A stretch of 64,000 nucleotides of DNA, from positions 20,974,650 through 21,038,649 of the forward strand of contig NC_134026.1 in the NCBI RefSeq assembly GCF_964204645.1, given 5' to 3'. Positions 1 through 14,069 of the stretch are shown here, one piece after another; position 1 is the first letter of the stretch; each line of letters opens with the position of its first letter. Origin of the DNA: Tubulanus polymorphus. Its lineage: Eukaryota > Nemertea > Palaeonemertea > Tubulaniformes > Tubulanidae. Under the pieces are notes generated by a model. That model saw only the letters and a program-made list of their open reading frames with translations, had not been told where the DNA came from and made no database searches. A program made the position numbers and the translations under genes.

Positions 1-139
1 TCGAGGCATTCGAGTATAATCAAAACCAGTTCATCGGATTGAGCTGAAAATATTGCGGAGGAACGAAAACAATTTTCCGAGAATTCATCAAACTGTTTTA
101 AGCGACGAAGATAGACAGTGATTATACAGATTGGCCTAC

Positions 140-3100
140 CTGAATCAATTTTCAAAAGACTGTCGTATAAATGTGTGTAGAAATGAAGAGGATCTATCGT
201 TAATGCAGAGCCCTGGCCAGTTAGGATGATAAATGCAGTCTGGATACAGTGCAACATCTGTTTCAGGGTTAAATCCTGCAAATAGAAATTACTTTTAAAC
301 ATTAATACAGGGTACATCACTTTGGAGTCGAAGACTGACATTTCATAAATTTCATACGCTTACATACCCCTGATTCGATCAAACTATTAAGAACATTGAA
401 CAAATCGCTGAAGAATTCTATGTTGATTAGATGAGCGAATCTGTAATAGAGATATCAATTATTAAGTTAAAACCAGGGTTTGCTACGTATAAAACCAAAT
501 GCATTTTTGATAAAACCGACTGCAAAGAACAAGAAAATAAGTTTGTTTTAAGATTGATACTTGTGTTACATGCAATCTAATCTGAAAATAATCAAATTTT
601 CTTTAGTTAGAATTTTCGTAATAACGCCAACATGTCCTTACTTTGCCAAACCCTCAAGCACAGTAGAAAGTAACACTGATCGAGGAGCCTTCTTCAAGAT
701 TCTGAAGTACGCCAGGAATACTGTTTCAACGATTTGTGTGTGCTATGTAAAAGAAACGTAATCAGAAATTAGATCAGTCCCTTTTTCTTGACTTACGTAT
801 CAATATCGCCTCCACTATAAAATCGACCGATATTCTATAAACTACCGGGTATTTTTTAACTAACATGATTTCTTACCAATTTCACTTTCTCATTAACATT
901 TTCGGCAGCAGCCGCATCCTCCAATTCCTTTTCTAGAGATGCCTTCTGCTTCATTTTCTATAATATAAAACATCTTGCATCATTTATAGACAGATATTGA
1001 ACAAAGTGAAGTTTTACTTTGTAGTCAAACTATCGAACTCTCAACTGTGGAATGGGTCCTGGGTATTTAGATACAGACATCTGGCCCCTGGGCTCTATTT
1101 TTGTTTGAGTTCTGTTACTCACTTTTCTTTCTCTTCTGGATAACTGTTTTAACTTCTCTTTGTGGGTGAGCTTCTTTTTCTTCGACTGGTCGGCGGTAAA
1201 ATCCACCTTCTTGATTTTGAGACTCATAAACACTTTGAGAACCTGTTTCAAATCGGATTGCGACGTTAAAATGCCAATCCGACAATGAGTCAATTTACCA
1301 TATATTAGACATTAGAGCAGTTAGTTACCTTTATCTTTACGCTGTATGATTTCATCTTTATAAACTTAGTAACCGCCCTGACAATCTGATAGGAAAGAAA
1401 ATCATAAAATTAAGTACCCGGCAACATAAAAATGCACCATTTATTCAATATTGCTATCAACCTCGGGATCAAACTCATTATCATTGAATGCTACTTATTA
1501 GGTATGAGTTCTGTATTAGGTATAGTGTTTTGATTAAGCCAAGGGTATTTGGTAATTATTTGTAAAACACATACCTCTAGCGAGACATTTCCAGTTTTGT
1601 CCTCCTTGAAAATGGTCTTCACAGCTTCGCTAACCACATCAGATATCTGCAACACGAGACATTCATGAGATACAATTCATATTTCCTAAGTCTTAGCAGT
1701 AGAAACACAGGGTGGCTACAGGGTGTGCGTGGTGACTTGATCTGTTAAGAATCCAACCAATCAACACAGTGAAACACGTAAGAAATAGACGGAAACTGTT
1801 TGATTTTACGCACGATCTAGCAATCTCAACAAATTTCTATGACTTTTTCTGAGATAAGAAAATTCCCCGACTTTTCCCTGATTTCCAAGTTAGGGGCCAC
1901 CCTGAAGTAGATCGTATACAATACCTTTGAATTGTTGTGATTCAACAATGGAACAATAGTGTTAATGATATTCGTTCTGTAGTTAAAATGCGGGTGTTGA
2001 ATCAGGACAGAGCACATGCAGTTTGTAGCAACTTCAGCTAAACCCTAAAATAGTTAAGGACGGAAGTTTGAATAGAAAGCATGTTGTATGTAAATTGAAT
2101 TAAAATGGGAAAACTACATCGGAAAATACTTACGCATTGTGCTTCTGCAGGCAGGTGAACTTCAAATAAAGCTTTGTTTTCGTGTTTTATTTTTTTCGGA
2201 AGTTTACCTGGAAATACATTCAATCTGGTTAATCATTCTCAAGCCTAGTAGGATACCGGTAAATGGATAGAGCACGATTTAGCATTGAAAAAATTGTGCT
2301 TTTAAGATACCAATGCACAGTAGATTTTGTAAGATTATAACCATAAGTGAGTGAATGGAGTGTCAGAAAAGTATTTTTGAGAAATTCATGGACCACAGTT
2401 ATTCAAGATGACAAGAAGTGGTAGTGGTCAGTTTATTGTTTATCTGAATAAATGGTAGTACCTGTAATCATTGCTTCGAGAAACTGTAAGTAAAGCCGGT
2501 AATTGGTAAGCAAACCAGCTTCATATTCCCGCAAACTCTTAGTTTCCTTCTTTTGCTGAAATAGAAATTAGCGTACCACATCCATGAACCGACAGTTTGT
2601 GAATTATTCCATATATGTAGGTTAAACAAAAATGACTAGTTGTTAGATACGTGAAAGGACCAAAATACTGAACATTGTCCTAGATGTAAATTTAAGTTTT
2701 GACTAGAGCAATTGACGCTTTGATTATCTTAATGTTTTCAAACCAAAATATTGCTACGTCACGTGGAATAAAACTTACCGATTGAACTTTTTCCGTGTCG
2801 CTGATAGGCCGAATTTTATAGTCGGGTATAATGTCCTTAAACACTTCTGACAGAGTGAGCATCACGTATTTCCTCATCGTGATCATTACATCTACATCTG
2901 TTTCATACAACATTGTGCGTAAATCCTTTAACTTCCGAACCTACCCAAATCAAAATGGAAAAGATTAGCTTATGAGCTTACCAGTGTAATATTTGCCTCG
3001 CTACCATTACGTAGTTGATCCTTTTTGTTCGATGTTTGATATGTCGGGATGACATCTCTTTATTGGCAATATTGTAAAATATAAGCAAACTTGGCTTCAT

Positions 3101-5155
3101 GCACAGTGCTCATTTCTAAACAATGGCTCACTTAAAAGTAGCCCTATGTCAGCTAACATTTTGCAATTTAAAAACTGAATCCTTTCAACTTACGTTTTCC
3201 TCCGGGTTTTCTGTGATACCGCTCGCTAAAATGGCCATTTGCTGTTTCTTTTCAGCCAGCTTTCTCTGTCGGATGGCATAGAGTTGCATTGTCGATAGAA
3301 CTGGCAATGGTTCAGACTTTTCCTCTTCGACAATGGAATTTTCATTTGTTCCTTCATCATCCTCTCCTTACAAAAGAAAATTCACATCATCTAACAAGAG
3401 AATGCTCTAATATGACTAAGCTTAGCTCATCTACTAACAATCCAAGAAACCACCAAAAGATTTAAGGTCATTCCCTTTGTATATTCTAAATAGCTAATCT
3501 AAGAAATTAAAACCTGGTCCAAAGATATCAACCCATTCATAGTGATTCTACAACTGCATACATCAAAAATCAAGAATCATTGGAATGATTCAAAACTGCT
3601 TTTAAGATATATTTTCGTGGATTGTTTTACCACTAGTCAGATATTGGTTTTATAATAATTGTAATTTGAAGAGCGCCTTGAATAATAAATCACGATTATA
3701 TTGTCATCGTTGTACTCTTGACTCTGACCCTCCTTCAAAATTATCAATCATGTAAACTTTCAGGCTTACCCTCCGGTTCAGGATCCTCGATTTCTTCAAC
3801 CTGGGGTATAATGCCTGCTTTCGTTTTGATTGGTAAAAGATGCCGGACTTTCTTGTCGTCGGTGAAGCGTTTTCTCGGCACATTCTCATAGTTTTCTTCG
3901 AGGTTCTCTTCTATTTTTCGCTTGTTAGCTTTGCGTTCTTCACTGTGTGTGGAGGTATTAAACAAGACCAAGGTTTTATTTTTCATTTCATCTAATAGAG
4001 GTTATTTTTCAGTACCAGGTCACCAACGTGATTAGAATTAATATATTATTAATAATCTGATTTTAGAAAATTCTTTAAAATCAATTCGGTTTTCTTCCCA
4101 TATATTCCAAAACTGGCTGCCCAGAAATTCTCGGCTACATGACAATTTCAATGTTCAATGCCCCCTGACAAAAAATACAGAAACTAAAGAATGTCAAAAT
4201 ATGCATAGCTCCCAATATAGATGGAAACACTATGTAATTTCACGATTCGTATGCCCTAATCAATTAAGCTGAAATAAACATCTAATCTAGTTAATAAATA
4301 TCCTCAATTTGTCTTCATTTATATTTTACCTTTTACGCCATTTATCAGCTCCGAGAAAACCCAAATTTGTAGCCCCCGGAGTTCCGAAATATTTGTAATC
4401 ATCATCAAGCAGCGGGATTTCTTCGATCACAACATCTTGTTGGCGTTCTTCTGCCCGAGACTGATTCAACGCTTTGCGAGATATCTCTTGTTTTTCTTCT
4501 CGAGTTAACTTTCCGACATTCTTTGCCTTCAGTTTTCCACGTTTAGCAAGTTTATTCAAGCGTTTGTTATTGATTTTCGTTGCACTCGCTTTGCCACTTT
4601 TCTTGGCGTTTCCTTTGCGTCCTCCTTTTTTCTAAAATTCAATTGAATAAGCCGGTAACGGTTAAATCGAATAATTACATGTAAAATTGCCTATCTCTGT
4701 ACAACATTGAAACTGTGATTCATTCTTCGCAGGCATTACAATCCTAAAGATTATTTATTAGTAGGTATTATAGAGCACAGCCACAGCTCCAAATTCTAAT
4801 TTTAATTAGCAGACAGAGCAGACATCTCCTAAAAGAAAGCAGTTTGCTTTTTATTCCAAATTCATAATCGTTGTGACTTAATCGCATTTCTTTAACTAAA
4901 ACAATGGAAATGATTACTAAGAGCAATGAATGTTTGTACTTTTTTGATTTTGAATTGAATTGTCAGGCAGGTTTGGATGGGGAATTCCCCTAAAATAGAT
5001 TCCAGGAAGATATGTTACGGTATAAATTAGGTTCTATGTGACCATATATATACAATGCATCCATCAGTATAAAACACATGGTGGTTTAGGTTTATGATCC
5101 CGTAGAAATGTTAGTTTTATTCAAATTTATCACACGTGAAACTCACCGCAACCAT
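140..5155 (-). CDS. NOC3L: NOC3L, nucleolar complex protein 3 homolog (3' end outside window)
   Basis: The exons read in order as a NOC3-like protein, a nucleolar factor that works with NOC2 in pre-60S ribosome assembly and, in yeast, in replication licensing. Exon 1 (5147-5155) encodes only Met-Val-Ala before a GTGAG donor. Exon 2 (4330-4631) is Lys/Arg-rich. Exon 3 (about 3770-3990) carries [14 protein letters not shown], exon 4 (about 3195-3363) [14 protein letters not shown], exon 5 (about 2779-2943) [13 protein letters not shown], and the exon at 1924-2046 [17 protein letters not shown]. The exon near 630-720 carries [17 protein letters not shown], the exon near 364-430 [13 protein letters not shown], and the last visible exon (140-275) [14 protein letters not shown] followed by [10 protein letters not shown]. 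All are in the order known for the family. About 15 exons are visible. The C-terminal exons would lie before base 1. A small MITE-like repeat sits in one intron. The family call is firm; some exon edges are approximate. Confidence 0.93.
1708..1904. mobile_element. CAGGGTGGC-type MITE in NOC3L intron
   Basis: The 197-bp sequence starts CAGGGTGGCTAC and ends GGCCACCCTG, and its interior resembles the insertion at 32177-32457. I cannot see a clear target duplication, so this is probably an older copy. Confidence 0.65.
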
Positions 5156-5262
5156 TTTGAAGGTGGCAGCACTGCGGAAGGATTTCCTCGTTTCGGGATT
5201 CCCTGAAAACCCGGAAGAGGATCGGGATTCCCTTGGTTTTTCCAAACCCGGAAACGTCCTTA
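5147..5262. promoter_or_regulatory. Compact bidirectional promoter of NOC3L and RFESD
   Basis: The NOC3L start codon (5153-5155, minus strand) and the RFESD start codon (5263, plus strand) are only about 107 bp apart, so both genes must start transcription within this stretch. It contains CGGAAG twice (near 5175 and 5212), a core that suits ETS-family factors. At the NOC3L end is a block with CCATTTTG, the YY1 core, followed by GGTGGCAGCACTG. The same block recurs upstream of NADK2. No TATA box is evident. The promoter function is inferred from layout and motifs. Confidence 0.7.
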
Positions 5263-6788
<1,526 letters not shown>

Positions 6789-6806
6789 TGTATCGAAAAC
6801 TTTAGA

Positions 6807-6813
6807 ATAAAAT
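6807..6813 (+). terminator. RFESD polyadenylation signal
   Basis: AATAAA lies about 20 bases after the RFESD stop codon, followed by AT-rich sequence. Confidence 0.7.
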
Positions 6814-6819
6814 ATGCAC

Positions 6820-8405
6820 GACTATTTTTATACTGAACAATAATTTATTTCTTGTTTCAACAAATATCACAACTCTACTGTATGGAAAAAGCCTAGCACA
6901 CGCTAGTATTGGTGAAGACAATTGGCAGAGATAAAATGTGCGAGACAATGTTAATTTTAAGTCAAAGGTGGCGATCTAGAAGGAATAAGGCAAAAAAAAT
7001 TTATACTTAGTTTCTCATTTCTGCTGACCCGGCTGGCCGCCTAATACCCTGGTACCCTGTTCATTAAACCATAATCAAGCTAACCATAACAGACCCAGCA
7101 GTTATAGAAATGAACTGATAACAAATTTAATTGCAGTTCACAAAATGACCTGGCCAATTTGGAGAAACAAGGTATCATTTTTCAGGCTAATCAACGTTCT
7201 TTGCGTTATTTTATCTGACTCAAGACAAAAATATTCTGATTGCTAGCAGCTGTGCACTGTTTAACCAATCCAGTTAACAGTATACTCGGCTCAAGTCTGT
7301 TCTGCACAACTGTTTAACTGAATGTTGAAAGATTTTTCTTATCCTATATAAGCTTATGAATCGTATAGCGAAAAGATCCGACTTGAGCGGAGTCTAATGT
7401 TTAGCAATGAACCATAATCAAGTAGCACTACGGAGCTGTAAGCTAGCGTGCGCTAGGTTTTACTTAACAGGCTAGCCTCTACTTCAACTACAAAGTATTT
7501 TGTTTTATACATGATACCTATTATATTTCCGTTTCAAGAAAATTAAAATCAAGCTTTAAAAGCTTCCTTTTACACTTAGAGCGTTAACAGTTTCTCAATA
7601 ATCGATTTTTGTTTGTCATCTACAAAAGAACATATAAAAATACTGATAATGCATTTTAATGCATCTTTAAAATGAAAACATTTTGGCTTCAAGAAATGGC
7701 ACAGCTCATCTACACCATAAGGCCTGCTTCAAGACTGCATCTATCTGCAACCGTACTCTGGCAGGACTATGTATAGGGTTGTTTTTATGAACAATCAGTA
7801 TGGATGTGGTCAAAATAATTGGCAAAATCCTTTTTCAGAATTTTGTCTCCTTGTCAATAGAACAAGAAAACTACTAAGAATGAACGGTTACCAGGCACAG
7901 TTCCACTGAATAGGAATATCCTTATTTGTCAGCAATACATTAAAATATGCGTACCAGTTGAATCGTGGTAAGTTGGATAAATGCTAGAAAATATTGGGTC
8001 CCATTGTTTAATTACAGTAGACTCCTACACACATCTCTAGCAGTCAAGCCCAAACCAGCGAAATATTACCGGTGTAGACAAATACCGGTTATAGATTTTC
8101 CGATTTTTTCACATTAACAAACAGTAGGGACATTGACTGGTGGGATATCATATGCTCGGTAGTTCATTAAAGCCTCCAACTTACAGTCACTTCTATGATT
8201 TTCAATTACTTAAATCGAAAAATTAATACAGATTAGCTTCGGACAACGCGACACGGAGAATTAGAATACCTTGTATTCGAGGCGCTAAACACCCACGTAA
8301 CACTGCTATCAAAACAGTAACAACGATCTAATATCTAATAGCGTTACTTTAGTGACAAGACGACCTACGGAAATAACGCGCCTAAAAACCGCTACGCAAT
8401 ATCTT
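6820..8405. other. Intergenic region between convergent RFESD and NADK2
   Basis: No coding exon is recognisable. The stretch must hold the 3' untranslated regions of both converging genes. A phrase resembling GATCCGACT-GAGCGGAGT occurs at about 6416 and again at about 7376, showing a dispersed or locally duplicated repeat. CAGTAGAC-type pieces, as found at the ends of Tc1/mariner-like MITEs, occur near 6276 and 8027. Confidence 0.5.
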
Positions 8406-11400
8406 TCAACCTTTCCCGTCCAGAGTCACCGTTCGCAAGGCGTCGCTTTCGAAGATTTCCAACGTCGCTACGGCGCCGTCGTTGAAACAGAACGACAATC
8501 CACCGTCGACCACCAGTTTCGCGTCCCACATACGAGATTTGATGACGATCCTGAAATTACAGGGCCAGGAGTTGCGAGTAATCAACAAAGGAGTGACCGA
8601 TAACAAAATTTGATTCAAACATTTTCATAGAACTTTAGGCCCAAGAGAACAACTAACTAGGTATCCACAGGGACACCATGCCTACGAAAATGCCTGACAA
8701 TCTGACAGTTTCAATATTCAACGCCCCCTGGTGAACAAATACAGAAATCAACAACCATGATACTTCCCACAATTATAGAATATGTCATGACCTACAATTT
8801 GGCAAATAAATCTGGTAAGCATAGATCCTTATGTAAACGAATATGCATAATCTCCATGTTTATGGAAATGCTATGTAATTTCACCATTGAACACCCCATG
8901 GCAAACACGCAGAATCTGATGACCTTAAAAATCGCCACAATCATAGTAAGTGTCATGATCTTCAACTTTTCTTTTGATTGTGACTGTGTGGAAAAAGCTT
9001 CCCAGAAAAAAATAGATTCTGTCGACAGAATGGACGACGGACAAAAAGTGAATGCAGTAGACCGCTGGGGCTTTGCCCTTTAATGGGCTGAAAGAATACC
9101 TGGTACTCACTTATTAGCGAAACCCCTGGGATTTGACACTTGAAAGATACCTAGAATGAAAGAAAATAAATGGCAAAAATTATTTGAATATTGCACCGTT
9201 CAAGTTCTACATACTGCATAAATTTGACTCGAAGGAGCCGCAAGATGCTCACCATTAACCACTGGATCTCTGATCGTGTAAGCCATGTGCCCGGCACTCG
9301 GATCAAATCGTAACGATTCATTGAACTGTTGAGCAACGGTCCGACGGAAGTTGAGATTATCGTGCGGAATTTCACACTTCGTCAAACGGTTTGCTGTAAA
9401 AAAAATACGACATGATGCAAATCATATTCGAGAATGACATATATACTTATTATTTCTAATCATTAACATGCTTAGATGAATATCAAACCCACAAAACTAC
9501 GTACCGTACTACATGTACATGTAACCGAATTCACATTCTTTCAAACAAGAGCTATTCATTGTGCAACGTGAATACTAAATCGTATGGAAAGTACTTAACA
9601 ACGTCGTACCTATCTTTAGGATTTCTTCGATACTGGTTTCTGGTATGAGATTAATGTTGAAGAACCACGACGTGGAACCAGTTCCTGTGCACACGGTCAC
9701 GCCAGAACTTTTTTGTTTCTCAGGAGGACAGTCGTCAACGGAGATTTCATTATATGAAACCCTGCATAATACATGTATATAAAGACTATTTGTAATTTTA
9801 CGGATTTAAAAAGCGAAGTCATGACAATAAAGATGAAAGGAGATACCATCGACTGAAGTGTAGAGGTGGCTATTTTGACATAACTGTTCTGTAACCAAAA
9901 CATTTGGATCCAGTTCCAGATATAACTCAAAATTGAGAAAATTACAAGTTTTGGCCTATACTTATTTCAGATTGAAATATTTCAAATTTATTCAACCGCA
10001 GTTTTCAGTTGAGCATGGTTTGGCTTGACAAAAGAGATCTTTAAAATATGTATGGTTAAAAAATTCAACATTCAATTATTGATGTAATCGAAATGAAAAT
10101 TATTCCTAGTTTTCCTGGTCGCCTGGTTTTCGTACCTCGCCGAAAGTGACTCTCCCATGAACACCTCGTTCAAAGCGAGCACCGGTAAAATCCTTGTCTC
10201 TCGTACTTTCTTCGACGCGGCGACTTTCGAAGTTTCTTCGTTCTCGCGAACGTGCTCGACGAAACGATTCTCCGGATTGTACAGTTCTTGTTCGTAAAGT
10301 TCGACCGGTTCATCGTTCTCGTGAGCACCGGATACTTTGATTCGAATTCTCTGTCTAAATAACCATCTGCGAACAACAACCGCGACAAAAGTTTCTTTAA
10401 AGTCTGAGAAGTTTTGATGTAATTTGATTGATATAATCTAAATGCTTACTTGAATTTGCCGGCTAAGAGTTTATCTAAGGCTTCCTTGAAATTTCGCGAA
10501 TAGTATTTCGAAAGACACAGATAACCTTCTGACCTAGAAAAAATACGTTCGTATTTAATATTAATATCAATATGACTTTCAAACAAAATGGTTTCATCCA
10601 TCTGTGATCATTCTTTGGCCCGAACTAAGTCTTATTCTTACTCGTAATTTAGAGTGGTATTTGTTTCCTGGTTCCAGAAACTAGGTTCAGGGATCAGTAG
10701 TTAGTTACCTAATCGTTGGTGGTATGCCTTTTATAATCGGATGGGCTGTGGTTTGTGAAAATATCCGATCGTGAAACTAAACCACAGACAGGTTACTGAC
10801 TAAGGGATCAGAACATTCAAGACAAGCACTTTACTAATACTGGTAGCCCAACGCACATGATGCAGGGAAACACGGAATCAAACATGTCTATTTAATCTTG
10901 GAAACATTGTTTCCTGAAACCGTGTTTTTCGCTATCAATGCACGCGACACTGGGAAATGCTCGGAAACCTATCTCCTGTTTCCATGTATTGCGTGTGTCG
11001 GGCAGTATAACTGCATTTTCATACCTGACGGGGTCGGTGTTGATGCCAATAACTGGTTTAGACTGATTCTTCACTTTACTCGCCGCTAATAGATATGTCC
11101 CATCCCCTCCAGCAGAAAATATTGCATCCGCCCAATTTATGACTTCGTTATTGTAGTTCTGCCGTTCAACCATTTCAACCTCGATGCCGCGGGCTCTATG
11201 CAAATTAAGGCATTCAGCATGTAAGTCGATAATTTAGCAAGGATTTTCTCAAAGGAATTTCTGAACTTAATGTTCAGGATGAAGTTTCACAGTTCCTACT
11301 AAACATCCAACTCAATAGAAACAAAACACGAGAAATTTAGAAATGAACTAATTTAGAGTCAACCTAAAGAGTCAATTTTAGCCAACAACTGTGCAACTGG

Positions 11401-12228
11401 GTCAACCTTTTTGAAACCTACTCAAATCCTTTTTTCATCTGCCTCATTGTGTCATGGTGCATGATATGTCTCTGTAAAAGGCCGTCGTAATCCGAACCTT
11501 TGGAAATCAACTGAAAAGATAAAGCAGCGTTAACGTGAGAGGGCACTATCAGAATGCCATTTTCTGAATAATTTGGCCGCAAAATGAGCTGTAAAACCCT
11601 TGTCCACATTGATGCACCCCTAACACTTAATATGGTTCCCACAGTTCCATGAATTAAAAATACCCGGGCTTTTCCCATGTATTTCATGGGTGATTTTTCA
11701 ATTTTCCCAAATGGAAATGAACAGATATCATCATACTACAGTCAACATTCTAATGGTGACTGGTTGATTCTCATGGGAAATTGCTGCAACACGCGAAATG
11801 TAAATGAATTTCCCAAATATTTCCCTGATTTGTAGAAAATTTTTCTAATTCGCAAATATTTCCAAACTGGGAATTGTCATTTCAAAATTCCCAAATTTTT
11901 CCAATTTCCCATAAGAACAACCAAATATAGAACTGGGTCTCACCATTTTCTTCAGTTCCTCTTGACTACAGAATGCATTGACCCTGTTCTCGTATTCGAA
12001 TCGAGTCATTTTGACGACCATTGCCACTCGTTTCGGAGAAAAATCCAATTTATCATCGCTGAATCTATTATCATTGTCACGGGTACTACTTGCAGAAGAG
12101 CGATGTCTTTTAATGTCAAACACTAGTTTATTCGTCACGTTACTTATATTGGGAAACTTGAAAAAACCTGCCTTCTTCTTCCACCACAAAAAGTGATGGA
12201 TCAGGTATTTCCGATGGATAGATAACAT
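8406..12228 (-). CDS. NADK2: NADK2, mitochondrial NAD kinase
   Basis: The product phosphorylates NAD to NADP in mitochondria. The first coding exon (11944-12228) begins MLSIHRKYLIHH, a basic, hydrophobic stretch suited to mitochondrial import, and includes SPKRVAMVVKMTRFEYE. Later exons carry SDYDGLLQRHIMHHDT (about 11425-11510), the catalytic GGDGTYLLAASKV and PVIGINTDP (about 11020-11200), SEGYLCLSKYY (about 10450-10540), LALNEVFMGESLSAR (about 10140-10370), and VSYNEISVDDCPPEKQKSSG followed by CTGTGSTSW (about 9610-9760). The exon at about 9205-9385 has QQFNESLRFDP and YTIRDPVVNG, and the last exon (8406-8550) has SRMWDAKLVVDGG. Residue order matches NADK2 throughout. The junction between the last two exons is out of phase as I read it, so a short exon or a shifted donor between 8551 and 9250 is unresolved. 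Confidence 0.9.
10698..10803 (+). mobile_element. hAT-like MITE in NADK2 intron
   Basis: This 106-bp insertion is bounded by the direct repeat GGGATCAG at 10690-10697 and 10804-10811, an 8-bp target duplication as made by hAT transposases. Its ends are TAGTTAGTTACCT and the complement of TAGTCAGTAACCT. A reversed relative with its own duplication lies at 34235-34368, and a partial one at about 53411-53500. Confidence 0.75.
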
Positions 12229-12639
12229 TTTGTTTTGATGAGAATGCAAATGTGAAGTTTTCCGTTAAATAAATGCTATCGATGTGCCGACCCGAGAAAA
12301 GGTTTGCCAATCATATTCGTCGACAGCAAATTTACGGCTTGTTCGATTTTAATTTCCTGGAGTCTATGCATATCTCATACCGAATCTAGGCCCGGACTTG
12401 GCCTATGGCCTACTAGAGCCAGGTGTAGGGAGGACGCGGCGGAGGAAGAATACTCGACTCAAAAACACACGAAAAGTTAAACTTCCATCTATTCTACGAA
12501 AAAATATGACACCAGTATTTTCTGGTTTTCTTTAAGGGAGGAAAAATCCTTTTCATTTTTATTTGAAGTTGATATCATGCCAACGCTCTGTTTTTTTCAT
12601 TGACATTGTGATTTATTCTTGAAAGTTTAAAGCATCCGG

Positions 12640-12680
12640 ATCCAAGGGCGCGGCCATTTTGATGGTGGCAGCACTGGACG
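12640..12680 (-). promoter_or_regulatory. Probable NADK2 promoter element (YY1/TISU-like)
   Basis: On the minus strand, positions 12676 to 12654 read CAGTGCTGCCACC, then A, then TCAAAATGG. This differs at one position from the block at the NOC3L start codon. It lies about 430 bp upstream of the NADK2 start codon and is the best promoter candidate. The ATG inside it would open a 14-codon upstream reading frame (12657 to about 12613) that ends before the NADK2 start. Confidence 0.55.
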
Positions 12681-12849
12681 GATTGGTGTCAAGTCCGAAG
12701 CAGACTGGGATGCTTCGATATGTTATGACATCCGCTTATTTCGCTTGATCGAATCACAATACTTTTTTTAATAAGATGTCTTAAAAGGCACCAACTTTTT
12801 TTTATCTGAAAATAGGGATTTACCTTCCCTGTTATATGGTGGCTGATTC

Positions 12850-13330
12850 GGGCCATACTAAAAAATTTTTCTGTACGGCTCTAGAGAGCAACGATAAAAA
12901 CATTTTCACAATGGCCCGTTTTTTGGTTCGCGCGAGAATTCAAAACTTTTGGTTTTCTCGCGCGAAAATTCAAAACTTTTGGTTTTCTTGCTCGAGAAAA
13001 CCAAACATTTTGGTTTGAAAAATTTTCTGACTGGCTAGAAGCTGGATAAAAATTTTTTACAATGGTCAATATTTTGTTTTTTTCGCGCGAGAAAAGAAAA
13101 CTTTTTGAATCCTCGCGTGAGAAAACAAAAAGTTTTGAATTCTCGCGAGGAAAAAACAAACTTTTGGTTTTCTCGCGTAAACATTTTGGTTTGAAAAATT
13201 TTCTGACTGGCTTAGAAGCTGGATAAAAATTTTTTACAATGGCCAATGTTTTGTTTTTTCGCGCGAGAAAACAAAACTTTTTGAATTCTCGCGCGAGAAA
13301 ACCAAAATGTTTTGAATACCAGATACCAGG
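12850..13330. repeat. Repeat block with CGCG-centred palindromes
   Basis: The block is built of short A/T-rich phrases (CAAAACTTTTGGTTTTC, TTTTTTACAATGG) alternating with TCTCGCGCGAGA-type palindromes near 12931, 12956, 13083, 13262 and 13290. A phrase of about 60 bases, beginning GAAAAATTTTCTGACTGGCT, is repeated at about 13016 and 13193, so about 177 bp has been tandemly duplicated. Long open frames here (such as minus 12881-13417) are by-products of the repeats. Confidence 0.7.
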
Positions 13331-13809
13331 AATGACTGCTACAGTCACACATGGAGAATATAGATATAATACGATGAAAATCCACTTTACTGTAAAAATG
13401 TAAAAATATAAAAACAAAATGATTTTTCGAACAATTTAGAATTGAAAATTTAAAACAGTTTCGAACTCTCAATAGAGATATCGTCCTCACTCCTATTAAA
13501 TAGTACTTAGATTGAAAAGGAGGTCCCCCCAATGTTGCCGTACCAGGATAAGTGGCGAAAGTTGTGAGTCCCGGGAGACGAGTTCAAGATGAAATAATTA
13601 GGGATTCCCTGGATTGTTAGGTCTTGAGTAAGGTTACCATACACGGCGGAGATTCCCTTCACTATTCGACTCGGGTGTACTGGCACACTCTTGTTCTGGG
13701 ATACCCCTACTTTCAAAAGATTTGATTTATTTCAAATGTGAAGTTGGATGTGGGATGAAAACCCTTTAATGCATAATGGATACTATGTTGCTGGGCTAGC
13801 AACCATAGC
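13331..13809. other. Spacer before the AT-rich element
   Basis: No gene is recognised. Short ORFs on the minus strand lack splice-site context or known motifs. The right edge contains CATAGC (13804-13809), the left target duplication of the mobile element. Confidence 0.4.
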
Positions 13810-14003
13810 AGTAATAGGGGTTTAGTTGTTCTAAGCCGAAGGTCGAGAGGTCGAGAAATTTTCCAAATGTGAAAATAACAATGATTTCTACTTGAATTAG
13901 TCGCATACACTCCTAATTCAAGTAGAAATTATTATTATTTTCACATTTGGAAAATTTCTCAACCTCTCAACCTTTAACTTAGAACAACTAAACCCCTATT
14001 ACT
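13810..14003. repeat. 194-bp palindromic left end of copy 1
   Basis: The left terminal sequence (13810 to about 13900) is followed at once by its own near-perfect inverse, ending in CCCCTATTACT at 14003. The terminus is thus a head-to-head pair, while the right end of the element keeps only about 25 bp (16468-16493). TTCTACTTGAATTAGTCGC marks the arm near the centre. Long cruciform or hairpin DNA is expected. It could be a solo palindromic MITE joined to a larger element, or a foldback rearrangement. Confidence 0.8.
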
Positions 14004-14069
14004 CTTAAGATATTTATATACATGAATAAAATATATATGAATAACATATAAATTGATAGATTATTCAAT

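Noticed and set aside
12881-13417. 178-codon minus-strand frame
   Set aside because: It arises from the CGCG repeat block and has no domain or splice support.
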